Source of the DNA: Enterococcus sp. HY326
GTDB lineage: Bacteria; Bacillota; Bacilli; Lactobacillales; Enterococcaceae
Length of the DNA: 64,000 nt
NCBI RefSeq assembly: GCF_026157065.1
Contig: NZ_JANLGQ010000002.1
Coordinates: 611,685 to 675,684 of the forward strand
Direction: 5' to 3'
Below, piece after piece: positions 36,628 to 44,155 of this stretch. The translations under genes were made by a program, and so were the position numbers. Every line of letters starts with the position of its first letter. Positions within the stretch are counted from its first letter, which is position 1. The notes beneath the pieces are model-generated. The model had not been told where the DNA came from. It made no database searches and saw only the letters and a program-made list of their open reading frames with translations.

Positions 36628-36897
36628 TTATAATTTATGCATCGCATTAAAAATTTCTTCGTTTTGAATGCTGACCTTAACGCCCAGTGCATCGCCGACT
36701 TGATTGAGCTCTTTACGCACGTTTTCAAAATCAATATCGCCCACGCCAAAAGTCACAAGCATCATCATGGTGAAATAATCATCCATAATTGTCTGTGATA
36801 CATCTTGAATGCTGATTTCTAATGCCGCCAGCTTGCTACTGACACCGGCTACGATGCCGACTTTATCTTTTCCAATAACTGTTACAATTGCCTTCAT
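36628..36897 (-). CDS. ACT-domain protein (UPF0237)
   Basis: The product is 89 aa, a single ACT domain: VTVIGKDKVGIVAGVSSKLA, then ISIQDVSQTIMDDYFTMMML. ACT domains bind amino acids and regulate partner proteins. Its constant neighbour is the PFL-like protein 15 nt downstream, so it may sense a ligand for that protein (inference). Confidence 0.93.
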   Translation of the reverse strand: MKAIVTVIGKDKVGIVAGVSSKLAALEISIQDVSQTIMDDYFTMMMLVTFGVGDIDFENVRKELNQVGDALGVKVSIQNEEIFNAMHKL

Positions 36898-36926
36898 ATA
36901 AACAACTCCTGTATCAAATTTTTTTC

Positions 36927-36935
36927 ATTATAGCA
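36927..36935 (-). promoter_or_regulatory. Extended -10 promoter of the ACT-PFL-HAD operon
   Basis: TGCTATAAT on the minus strand is a perfect extended -10 (TGn plus TATAAT), 30 nt before the ACT start. No good -35 is needed or seen. Confidence 0.65.
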
Positions 36936-36937
36936 TA

Positions 36938-36976
36938 GAAAAAAACTCTCTAGTACACGAATTGTGAACTAAAGAG
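36938..36976 (-). terminator. Terminator of the zinc-ribbon gene
   Basis: CTCTTTAGTTCAC and GTGTACTAGAGAG arms pair with one G-T and one mismatch and are followed by T7 on the minus strand. It sits just upstream of the ACT promoter. Confidence 0.75.
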
Positions 36977-37001
36977 CAATTTTATTTCAGATTATTCGGA
37001 T

Positions 37002-37508
37002 TTAAGTCTCTTTAATAAAGGTATGCTGGCAATTTTTACAGGTAATTTTAATTTTGCCTTTGCCTTGTGGCACCCGCAAGCTTTGACCACAATTGTCACA
37101 TTTGAAAATGACAGCTTGAATATTAGCCGCCTGCTGCCGTTGATTTTTCATTTTAGCAGCTTGCCGTTGCTGTTTTTGGGCCTTTTTGTAGGCATTGCGC
37201 TGATGCCGTTCATGGGTTTGCTCGCTGTTTCGTTGAGCTGCACCGGCGAAAAAACGACTTAAGCGCTGATTTTCATTGCTTCTTACATAAATTTTCTTAG
37301 ATAAAAAACGGAAAATAATTAAGCCAATTGTTAAAGCAACAATCGCCAAAACCAGATAACCGTTTAACCAGCGTCTAAACAATAGCGCAATCAAGGCAAC
37401 CACCAGAAGTGCCCGATTTATCGTATCAAAGCTACCGTAGCGGCCCGTCATAAATTTGCGGTAATTTAAGTAGCTGCTCATCATTTTACTCAGCCAGTTG
37501 TTGGACAT
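37002..37508 (-). CDS. Membrane protein with C-terminal zinc ribbon, unknown function
   Basis: The product is 168 aa. Two membrane helices occupy about residues 28-46 and 50-68. A basic, Gln-rich linker (HERHQRNAYKKAQKQQRQAAK) follows, and then a C-terminal zinc ribbon with Cys pairs CDNCGQ and CKNCQ. The linker could bind RNA, DNA or acidic lipids. AGGAGAG precedes the ATG. The gene starts 1 nt after the preceding stop, so it is co-transcribed with the gene at 37510. Confidence 0.6.
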   Translation of the reverse strand: MSNNWLSKMMSSYLNYRKFMTGRYGSFDTINRALLVVALIALLFRRWLNGYLVLAIVALTIGLIIFRFLSKKIYVRSNENQRLSRFFAGAAQRNSEQTHERHQRNAYKKAQKQQRQAAKMKNQRQQAANIQAVIFKCDNCGQSLRVPQGKGKIKITCKNCQHTFIKET

Positions 37509-37509
37509 C

Positions 37510-38187
37510 CTAACTCTCCTTTAATAATGCCCCCTGCAAAAAGTTCCGCAGCAGGCGTTCGTTTTGCCCCACGTCCACCATCTTCAGCCGCTGTTTTTGA
37601 CCAGCTGGTAAAATGCGATAGGTATTTTCGAGGGGAAACACATATTTTTCTAGTGAAGCCGACTGGCGGACTAAACTCAGCAACAATTTTAAAAATTGCT
37701 GTTGACTAATGTCAGTCGTCATATATTGAATCAGTTGACGAGTAATCACATTCATCTTCAAGAGATTGCGTTTGCGGATGATTTGATTTTTAAGAATTCT
37801 CAAAAAATGCCGCTGATAGACAAAAGTTGATTCTGGCCCCTCCATGTTTCGCTGATAAGCTAGTAACTCACTAATCTCTTTGGGGTCAGCAATCAGCTGT
37901 GAAGCTGTCAATCCAGGGATGCCCTTAGGAAAATAGATATTCAAAATCTGCATTAAATCCTTTTCCCGGACGACAACGCTGCCATCAATTGCCAGCTGAA
38001 AATTTTTCTCAAAAAAATCCTTGACGCCCTGAATGCCATTTTCCTGAAAAATCTCCCCTAATGAAAGACTGCGGAGATGAAAATCAGGCGAAAATTGCAG
38101 GAGCAAGCTTTTTTGCTGATAAGAAATAAAAGTGAAAGTTGAATCATAGGCTGTTGCCTCGCACTCAACTGCTAAAAGAATATTCAT
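37510..38187 (-). CDS. Unknown protein with a faint LCP-like pattern
   Basis: The product is 225 aa, with no signal peptide or TM helix. I do not recognise it with certainty. Segments FFEKNFQLAIDGSVVVREKD, LIADPKEISELLAYQRNMEG and FVYQRHFLRILKNQII are spaced like the LytR-CpsA-Psr (LCP) domain (its FENLF/IDGYV, AL.Y.R and R..RQ..VI blocks). The TM anchor and the first part of the domain are missing, and the arginines that bind the pyrophosphate lipid are only partly kept. It could be a degenerate LCP-like protein or an unrelated fold. Confidence 0.4.
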   Translation of the reverse strand: MNILLAVECEATAYDSTFTFISYQQKSLLLQFSPDFHLRSLSLGEIFQENGIQGVKDFFEKNFQLAIDGSVVVREKDLMQILNIYFPKGIPGLTASQLIADPKEISELLAYQRNMEGPESTFVYQRHFLRILKNQIIRKRNLLKMNVITRQLIQYMTTDISQQQFLKLLLSLVRQSASLEKYVFPLENTYRILPAGQKQRLKMVDVGQNERLLRNFLQGALLKES

Positions 38188-38333
38188 AAAAGTTGAATCC
38201 TTCCTTTGAATAATACCCTCTCAAAGTAACATATTCTCAGAAAATCAGCACATGATTTTACCATATTTGAGGTTTTCTTAAAATTTCATTTTTTGTTTTT
38301 TAGCAGAAAAAGCTGAAGCAAGGACTTCCACGA

Positions 38334-38369
38334 TTTCCTCACTTCAATGATATAATTAAAGTGAGGAAA
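38334..38369. promoter_or_regulatory. Perfect 11-bp inverted repeat flanking the -10 box of the Mga-like gene
   Basis: TTTCCTCACTT (38334-38344) and AAGTGAGGAAA (38359-38369) are exact inverted copies with a 14-bp spacer that contains TATAAT (38351-38356). Transcription would start inside or just after the right arm, so this is better read as an operator than as an RNA hairpin. Confidence 0.7.
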
Positions 38370-38384
38370 AAAGGGGGGATGAAG

Positions 38385-39929
38385 ATGAATTTACGCAGTT
38401 TATTGCCAAATGCTGTTCGTCGACAAATTCGCCTGATTGAAATTCTTTATATTTCGACACAAGAGAAAACCCGCGAGGAAATCGATCAGCTCTGGGGCTT
38501 TCCCATCAAAGCCCTCGATGCAGACATTAAAACCATCAATCAAGTCTTCCCGCTATTCACAATCATTCATAATCATTCGGGCTACACAATCCTCCACAAT
38601 TCCGAATACGGCATTGATCTACTCTATACACAAGTTCTTCAATCCTCATTGGAATTTGATTTATTAGAACAGCTACTCTTTGAAAATCATGAAAATATTC
38701 ACGATTTAGCCAATTATCTGTATACAAGTCCCGCAACAGTCTCCCGGATCTTCAAAAAAATTGCAAACGCCTTAAAAGGATTGGATATTTCGATTACCCG
38801 CCGACCGATGCGGCTAGTCGGAAATGAAGCCACCATTCGCTATCTGTTTACAGAATATTATCGTGAAAAAAAAATAGATTTCGCTGAGCTTTCCGGCTCA
38901 ATTAGAGGCAGTCAAGCCATTCGTCTATTAATTGAAGATTTTATGCTGAGCAATCATTTTAGTGAAGGCTATGCGACGAAAGTTCAATTGGAATATTCCT
39001 TTTATGTCAGCTTGATTCGTATCGCTAACGGACATTTTTTCCCAGAAAACCGCAACAATTCAACCGCTGTTATCACCCCGGATTTGGCACCGATTCAAAG
39101 TGCCATTTTGGAAATCGAAAAACATTTTGCTCTGTTGTTTGATAGCTGGATGTATCGGGAATGTCTTTGGCTTTATTATGGCGATTATCTAATCAGCAGT
39201 AAGATCCAATGGGAGCTAGTGTTATCCACCAACAAAATGATGGCCTCTTTAAAAAAGGACACCGATTCTGCATTGGCGATTTTTGAAACAGCATTGGCTT
39301 TAACCTTAACTGATGAAGAAACTTCTGCCATTTCTCAAAGAGAGGCGTTATGCATAAAATTATGTATGGATGACTATTTGTTCTTAGTGGCCGGTGATTA
39401 TATTTCGCTTTTAGGGGAATTCCGGAAAATTTTTATTATTTCCCATACACAAATGTATCCAAATCAAATAAAAAAAATTGCTGCTGTTTTAAAAGATATT
39501 TATCGGCAGCTGACCTTTGATATTCCTCAAGACTTGTATTACACCCATTTATTTTTACTGATTGCCTACTTTCCTGATTTATTATTGAAGCTGGCCAATC
39601 AGCAGGATAAACTCAATGTGTTAATTGTTTCAATGGCCTATTCGTTGCCAGACAGTTTTATTCTGGGCCGTTTCAAGGAAAAATTGAAGGGTCCGATTGA
39701 ATACTTTTTTGTAGATAGCTTAAGTCAGCTGGATCAAACACCCCAGTTAATTGAAAAGGTCGATTTAATTATCTCCACTTCCTCTGTCAGTACACGTTTT
39801 GCTCCCCACTATACTTATTTCGACAAACCGATGTACGTGATTGAGCCTTACATGTCATTGCGGGGCTTTGAAGAATTGCAGTTGCAGATTAATCAGTTAA
39901 TCGATCAGAAAACGGCTGTTACAAATTAG
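38385..39929 (+). CDS. Mga-family transcriptional regulator
   Basis: The product is 514 aa. The ATG at 38385 lies 6 nt after GGGGGG; the preceding ATG is too close. The N-terminal half has two HTH-like segments: about 25-60 (TREEIDQLWGFPIKALDADI) and about 100-125 (NIHDLANYLYTSPATVSRIFK). PRD-like helical regions follow (about 160-400), and the C-terminus has an EIIB-like fold (LNVLIVSMAYSLPD, VDLIISTSSVS). This is the Mga/AtxA layout of Firmicute virulence and sugar regulators. No target gene is adjacent on the plus strand, so its regulon lies elsewhere. The inverted repeat at 38334 may be an autoregulatory site. Confidence 0.82.
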   Translation: MNLRSLLPNAVRRQIRLIEILYISTQEKTREEIDQLWGFPIKALDADIKTINQVFPLFTIIHNHSGYTILHNSEYGIDLLYTQVLQSSLEFDLLEQLLFENHENIHDLANYLYTSPATVSRIFKKIANALKGLDISITRRPMRLVGNEATIRYLFTEYYREKKIDFAELSGSIRGSQAIRLLIEDFMLSNHFSEGYATKVQLEYSFYVSLIRIANGHFFPENRNNSTAVITPDLAPIQSAILEIEKHFALLFDSWMYRECLWLYYGDYLISSKIQWELVLSTNKMMASLKKDTDSALAIFETALALTLTDEETSAISQREALCIKLCMDDYLFLVAGDYISLLGEFRKIFIISHTQMYPNQIKKIAAVLKDIYRQLTFDIPQDLYYTHLFLLIAYFPDLLLKLANQQDKLNVLIVSMAYSLPDSFILGRFKEKLKGPIEYFFVDSLSQLDQTPQLIEKVDLIISTSSVSTRFAPHYTYFDKPMYVIEPYMSLRGFEELQLQINQLIDQKTAVTN

Positions 39930-39953
39930 AAATGCTTCCTATCTAACGAAACA

Positions 39954-40001
39954 CAAAAAACCTCAAAGAATTTGGCAGCGGCCAGCTCTTTGAGGTTTTT
40001 T
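39954..40001. terminator. Bidirectional terminator between the Mga-like gene and fbp
   Basis: CCTCAAAGA / TCTTTGAGG arms flanked by A6 on the left and T6 on the right serve both convergent genes. Confidence 0.93.
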
Positions 40002-40007
40002 ATTCGA

Positions 40008-41852
40008 TTATCCCAATAGCTTATCAATCTGTCGGGCTAGTTCTTGGCCGATGTCAGTATCTTTGACATAGAGACGTTGATTTTTGCGGACGACAATTTC
40101 CTTTTGTGATAAAATGTCTTGGCGATTTTTGATGGCCTCTTGCCGATTCGTGAAGGGCTGATGGGCCACCAGCGTCATCCCAAAAGAATTCGCCACTAAA
40201 GTATAGCCGGCAATGCCGGTGACCTTTTGATAAGGCTTGGATAAGCCGCCATCAATCACCAACAAGCGCCCATCCGCTTTGATAGGAATATCGCCTTTCA
40301 CAACTTTTACTGGCGTATGGCCATTGATAATATGGCCGTTTTCTGATAAATCAAAGGCACGTAAAATAGTTTCGCAAAAAGCGGCTTTTTCCCGCAGTTG
40401 ATAATAGGCATTTTTTTCTTCTGTGTGCAGCTTTTTATCCGCAATAAAATAGCGTTCAAAGGTTTTCATTGCCTTCTTACCAAATAAAGTCGAACCAGCT
40501 CCGCACCACAAATACCAAATAATATCTGTCGCTAAATCCTCATGCTCCTGAGGATTTTTAAAACTAGTTCGGATGGATTCTAAATAAAAGTCCAACAACT
40601 CGACTCCTTGATAGGTTTGACCGCCAAACTGATAGCTGAGGAACTCCCCCTGCTGGTCACAGGGCAGGCAACCGTGAAAAAGCAAATTGCCATTATAGCG
40701 CAAATACAATGTGCCTTTTTCCACTAAAAATGCAATGTGCTTTTGCAACCGCTCAGAATTTTGAAAATCCTGCAGCAGACCTGTTAAGACTATTTTCTCT
40801 TCATCGGTAAGTTGATAGGCGTCTTGACCGACTAATTGAAAGCAGCCGTTAATCAGTGGAATTTTGGTTCCGAAATAGTTTAACTCTGTCTGGTCCTTTG
40901 TTAATTTATCCAACAGCAGACGCTCATCCAGCTGAAATTCTGGCCGCCGGTTAATAATGGTACCTTCAACTTTAAATTGCATAATGGCCAGTGCCTGCTG
41001 CAACCGCATGGCATCCTTGCAATCTTCTGCCGACAGTTCTCCCGCTTCAATTTTCGGAGCAAAAGCCGCATTTTCTTGGTAATTTTTTTTAGCAAATTTT
41101 TTTAAAGGCGCTAAATCAATCCCGTATTTTTCAAGTAGCTCTAAATTGCCATAGCGGGCTGAAATCCTCAGTAAATTCGTCAAACAGCCTAAAGAGCCGC
41201 AAAAAGCTCCAATCCATAAAATATCATGATTGCCTAGTTGAATATCTAAAGAAGGCAGTGTCATCAAACTGTCCATAATTTTATCCGGAGCAGGTCCTCG
41301 ATCATAAATATCCCCCAACACATGTAAGTGGTCCACCACCAAACGCTGAATGAGGTGACCTAAAATTTCACAGAATTTTTGAGCCAAATCCAGTTCAATA
41401 ATTTTATTAAAAATCGAACCGTAATACCATTCTTTTTCATACTCTTGATCGTATTGATACAAAAGTTCTTCAATGATATAAGCAAAATCCTGCGGCAACG
41501 CCTTACGAACTTTTGAGCGGGTATACTTGCCGGCACTAAAACGCGCCACTTTAACCAAACGCTCCATCAACACAAACCACTGCTGCTCGTCGTAATCGCT
41601 TTCGCTTAAGACTTCCTCTGGATAATAAATAATAAAGCACAGTTCAGAAATTTCTTCAGAGCGCAGCTGTCGCTTAAACAAATAGTCAACCTTTTCACGA
41701 ATTCTGCCGGAGCCATTTCGCAAAATATGCTCAAAGGCATCGTATTCGCCGTGAAGATCGCTGATAAAATGCTCAGTTGGCTTCGGTAAATGCTGGATGG
41801 CATCAAGATTGATAACTTCTACTAAATCTTCTAGTGCTTTTGTTTTATCCAT
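40008..41852 (-). CDS. fbp: Fructose-1,6-bisphosphatase, class III
   Basis: The product is 614 aa, slightly shorter at the N-terminus than the typical 640-650 aa. Metallophosphatase motifs are FISDLHGEYDAF (31-40 region), VLGDIYDRGPAP and LGNHDILWIGA, with GHTPVKVVKGD near the C-terminus. It makes fructose-6-phosphate in gluconeogenesis. The start ATG overlaps the ppsR stop (ATGGATAA), and there is only a weak ribosome binding site, so translation is probably coupled. It is the third gene of a gluconeogenesis operon behind ccpN and ppsR. Confidence 0.93.
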   Translation of the reverse strand: MDKTKALEDLVEVINLDAIQHLPKPTEHFISDLHGEYDAFEHILRNGSGRIREKVDYLFKRQLRSEEISELCFIIYYPEEVLSESDYDEQQWFVLMERLVKVARFSAGKYTRSKVRKALPQDFAYIIEELLYQYDQEYEKEWYYGSIFNKIIELDLAQKFCEILGHLIQRLVVDHLHVLGDIYDRGPAPDKIMDSLMTLPSLDIQLGNHDILWIGAFCGSLGCLTNLLRISARYGNLELLEKYGIDLAPLKKFAKKNYQENAAFAPKIEAGELSAEDCKDAMRLQQALAIMQFKVEGTIINRRPEFQLDERLLLDKLTKDQTELNYFGTKIPLINGCFQLVGQDAYQLTDEEKIVLTGLLQDFQNSERLQKHIAFLVEKGTLYLRYNGNLLFHGCLPCDQQGEFLSYQFGGQTYQGVELLDFYLESIRTSFKNPQEHEDLATDIIWYLWCGAGSTLFGKKAMKTFERYFIADKKLHTEEKNAYYQLREKAAFCETILRAFDLSENGHIINGHTPVKVVKGDIPIKADGRLLVIDGGLSKPYQKVTGIAGYTLVANSFGMTLVAHQPFTNRQEAIKNRQDILSQKEIVVRKNQRLYVKDTDIGQELARQIDKLLG

Positions 41853-42660
41853 TTGCGGTCGCTTTCAAAGAATCTTCGATGATGACCGCACTTTCTTCAA
41901 TTGAGCGTTCGCTGACATTGATAACTTCTACTCCGAGCTTGGCAAAAATTTCTTCTGCGTAAGCTAATTCTTCCGTAATCCGCTCTGGATTCGTATATTT
42001 TGATTCGCCCTTTAAGCCTAAAGAAGCCATTCTTGATCTACGAATATTTGTTAGACGATCTGCATTGGTGGTCAAGCCGACAATTTTTTCATGGGGAATT
42101 TCAAAAATTTCCTTAGGCATCTCTACTTCTGGAATCAAAGGGAGATTGGCAACTTTAATGCCTCGATTTGCCAAATACAAACTTAGAGGTGTTTTAGATG
42201 TTCGTGAAACACCCAGAATTACTAAATCCGCTTCTAAAAAGCCTTTAGCATCTTTCCCATCATCGTATTTTACAGCAAATTCAATCGCCGCTACCCGATT
42301 AAAATATTCTTGATTTAACCGATGAATCGCACCAGGCTCTTCCAAGGGTGGCACGCCAAAGGTTGATTCAATAATCGTCGAAAGAGGTGACATTAAATCC
42401 ACCGTCTGTAAACCAGTCCGGCTGGCAAAATCCTTGACAGCGTTGACTAAGTTTTTTTCCACCAAAGTCGTCACGACAATCGCTTTTTCCTTTAAAGCAT
42501 CCCGTAAAATGTCAATCAGGTTTTCCTCGTCTGTTGTAAAGGGATACAACGTGACATCACTTAAATCCACACTTGGAAATTGGGCGCTAACCGCTGTGAC
42601 AATTTTTTGGGCTGTTTCCCCTACTGAATCAGACACTAAGTAAATTTTTGCAGCTTTCAT
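41845..42660 (-). CDS. ppsR: Pyruvate,phosphate dikinase regulatory protein (DUF299)
   Basis: The product is 271 aa; the ATG at 42660 follows AGAGG, and a GTG 9 nt earlier is rejected. Family motifs are YLVSDSVGETAQ near the N-terminus, FGVPPLEEPGA, and the P-loop-like LGVSRTSKTPLSLYLA. Members of this family are ADP-dependent kinases and Pi-dependent phosphorylases that switch pyruvate phosphate dikinase or PEP synthase off and on. It lies downstream of a CcpN-like repressor, the same order as ccpN-yqfL in Bacillus subtilis. Confidence 0.92.
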   Translation of the reverse strand: MKAAKIYLVSDSVGETAQKIVTAVSAQFPSVDLSDVTLYPFTTDEENLIDILRDALKEKAIVVTTLVEKNLVNAVKDFASRTGLQTVDLMSPLSTIIESTFGVPPLEEPGAIHRLNQEYFNRVAAIEFAVKYDDGKDAKGFLEADLVILGVSRTSKTPLSLYLANRGIKVANLPLIPEVEMPKEIFEIPHEKIVGLTTNADRLTNIRRSRMASLGLKGESKYTNPERITEELAYAEEIFAKLGVEVINVSERSIEESAVIIEDSLKATANG

Positions 42661-42687
42661 TTTCTCCACCTCTAATAAGTTTTTAAA

Positions 42688-43323
42688 TTAATATGTTTCA
42701 TTTTTGAAGGCATTGCCTGACTCAACAAAATAAGTCATCAATTTTGTTTTAGTAATTTTCCCGACAACTTTTTTAGGATTCTCTGACGATACCACCGGCA
42801 GCGAGTCAACTTGATGTTGCAACAGCAGATTACCCGCCTGCATGATAGTTTCCTCCGGGGTAACGGTGACAATGTTGGGCATTCTCGTCATAATCATCGC
42901 TACAGGTGTGCGCTCAAGATTTGAATTACTGACGGCCGAGCGCAACAAATCCTTCCTCGAGACTACTCCGATTAATTCCTCATCAGCATTTTTGACATAC
43001 AAAGAGCCGACATCATACATAAATAAACTAGTGATGGCATCGTACACTGACATTTCTTGAGAGATTAATAAAGGCTTGACCATGATATCTTGTATCTTAA
43101 TCGTAAATAGTTGGTCATAAATCAGTGGCTCCACCATTTGACCGGTATAAAAATAACCAACCTTCGGGCGAGCATCTAAAAGTCCAGTCATCGTCAGGAT
43201 TGATAAATCATTGCGCAACGTTGCGCGACTCAAGCCTAATTGACTGGCGATGCTTTCACCACTGATGGGTTGGTTACTTTTCACGATATCGATAATTTTC
43301 AATTGACGTTTGCTTAATTCCAC
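42688..43323 (-). CDS. ccpN: CcpN-like repressor (HTH plus two CBS domains)
   Basis: The product is 211 aa. The GTG start at 43323 is 7 nt after GGAGG; an upstream ATG giving 20 more residues is rejected. An N-terminal winged HTH (SKRQLKIIDIVKSNQPISG, then SRATLRNDLSIL) is followed by two CBS modules (IMVKPLLISQEMSVYDAI and IMTRMPNIVTVTPEETIM). This is the architecture of CcpN, which represses gluconeogenic genes on glucose and senses ATP/ADP through its CBS pair. Its operon mates ppsR and fbp are gluconeogenic, which fits. Confidence 0.87.
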   Translation of the reverse strand: MELSKRQLKIIDIVKSNQPISGESIASQLGLSRATLRNDLSILTMTGLLDARPKVGYFYTGQMVEPLIYDQLFTIKIQDIMVKPLLISQEMSVYDAITSLFMYDVGSLYVKNADEELIGVVSRKDLLRSAVSNSNLERTPVAMIMTRMPNIVTVTPEETIMQAGNLLLQHQVDSLPVVSSENPKKVVGKITKTKLMTYFVESGNAFKNETY

Positions 43324-43354
43324 TAAGACACCTCCTCCAACAAGATCATAATTA

Positions 43355-43383
43355 ATTATATATGTTACGCTATATATTTTCAA
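43355..43383 (-). promoter_or_regulatory. Promoter of the ccpN-ppsR-fbp operon
   Basis: On the minus strand TTGAAA (43378-43383), a 17-bp spacer and a perfect TATAAT (43355-43360) lie 31 nt before the GTG. The spacer contains ATAGCGTAACATA, a candidate CcpN operator. Confidence 0.8.
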
Positions 43384-43559
43384 TAACGTTTTTTATATAA
43401 TATATATTTCTTTTAATTGCATTTAAGACATACTAAAAAGAAGCCATGCTATTAATCTTAGCAATAGATGAATCTGCAGATTTTCGGCTGCAATAAACCA
43501 ATCTATTTATACACTAGAAAGTAGCTTTACCGCTGAAATCTAATAGACAGCCTCAAAAA

Positions 43560-43594
43560 TAAAAACGAGCTGACAGAAATTGCCAGCTCGTTTC
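43560..43594 (-). terminator. Terminator of the gene at 43653
   Basis: CGAGCTG / CAGCTCG arms with a short loop, followed by T5 then an A/T tract on the minus strand. Confidence 0.85.
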
Positions 43595-43652
43595 AGAAAA
43601 TTTGATTTTGATTTAATTAATATCTGAGTCTCTGTGATTATTTACCCGCCAT

Positions 43653-44132
43653 TTAATCAGCTAGACTTTGTAAAATTTCTGCATACTTTGTGATAAGAGG
43701 CAGGTCTTTAGAAAAATGACCCTTTTCTTGAAGGTTCCTCAAACTGGCACGAATCTCTGTGACACTTTTTTCTCCCAGAAAATCCTGCCAGATTTTTTCC
43801 TCCACTCCCTCACTATGATGAATTTCTATACCCGATAGTAAGCCAAACTCCGTCAGCAGGAGAAAAAAGCGGCTGCTCTGTGCCCCTTGAATTGCCAAAT
43901 CCTCAGACCAGTGAAAATAAGTTGCGTGTCGTTGACCGTCAACATCAAATGACAGCACACGAGTCTTATCTAAAGAAGCGGTCTGCCCTAGCAAATAAAA
44001 AATACCCAACTGACTGCCGATAGTTTCCGCCAGCCCTTCTTCTACTGGCGAGTTTTGAATAAATTGCCGATAGCCTTTCGTAAAATCAGTTTGGAGCTGT
44101 TTTTGTAATGTTTGTGAAACTTCAACTGGCAT
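43653..44132 (-). CDS. Unknown cytosolic protein next to the M24-like gene
   Basis: The product is 159 aa, with no signal peptide or TM segment. It is rich in short helices; the only notable stretch is LSFDVDGQRHATYFHWSEDL. I do not recognise a family. It starts 23 nt after the M24-like gene and precedes a terminator, so the two form a two-gene unit whose functions may be linked. Confidence 0.55.
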   Translation of the reverse strand: MPVEVSQTLQKQLQTDFTKGYRQFIQNSPVEEGLAETIGSQLGIFYLLGQTASLDKTRVLSFDVDGQRHATYFHWSEDLAIQGAQSSRFFLLLTEFGLLSGIEIHHSEGVEEKIWQDFLGEKSVTEIRASLRNLQEKGHFSKDLPLITKYAEILQSLAD

Positions 44133-44155
44133 CGCTGTTCACCCCTTGATTGCGA

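Larger units (their letters stand above)
43324..43652. other. Intergenic region between ccpN and the gene at 43653
   Basis: This 329-base gap holds the ccpN promoter (43355-43383), an AT-rich stretch with repeated ATATAT words likely to contain operators, and the terminator of the gene at 43653. No ORF stands out. Confidence 0.6.
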
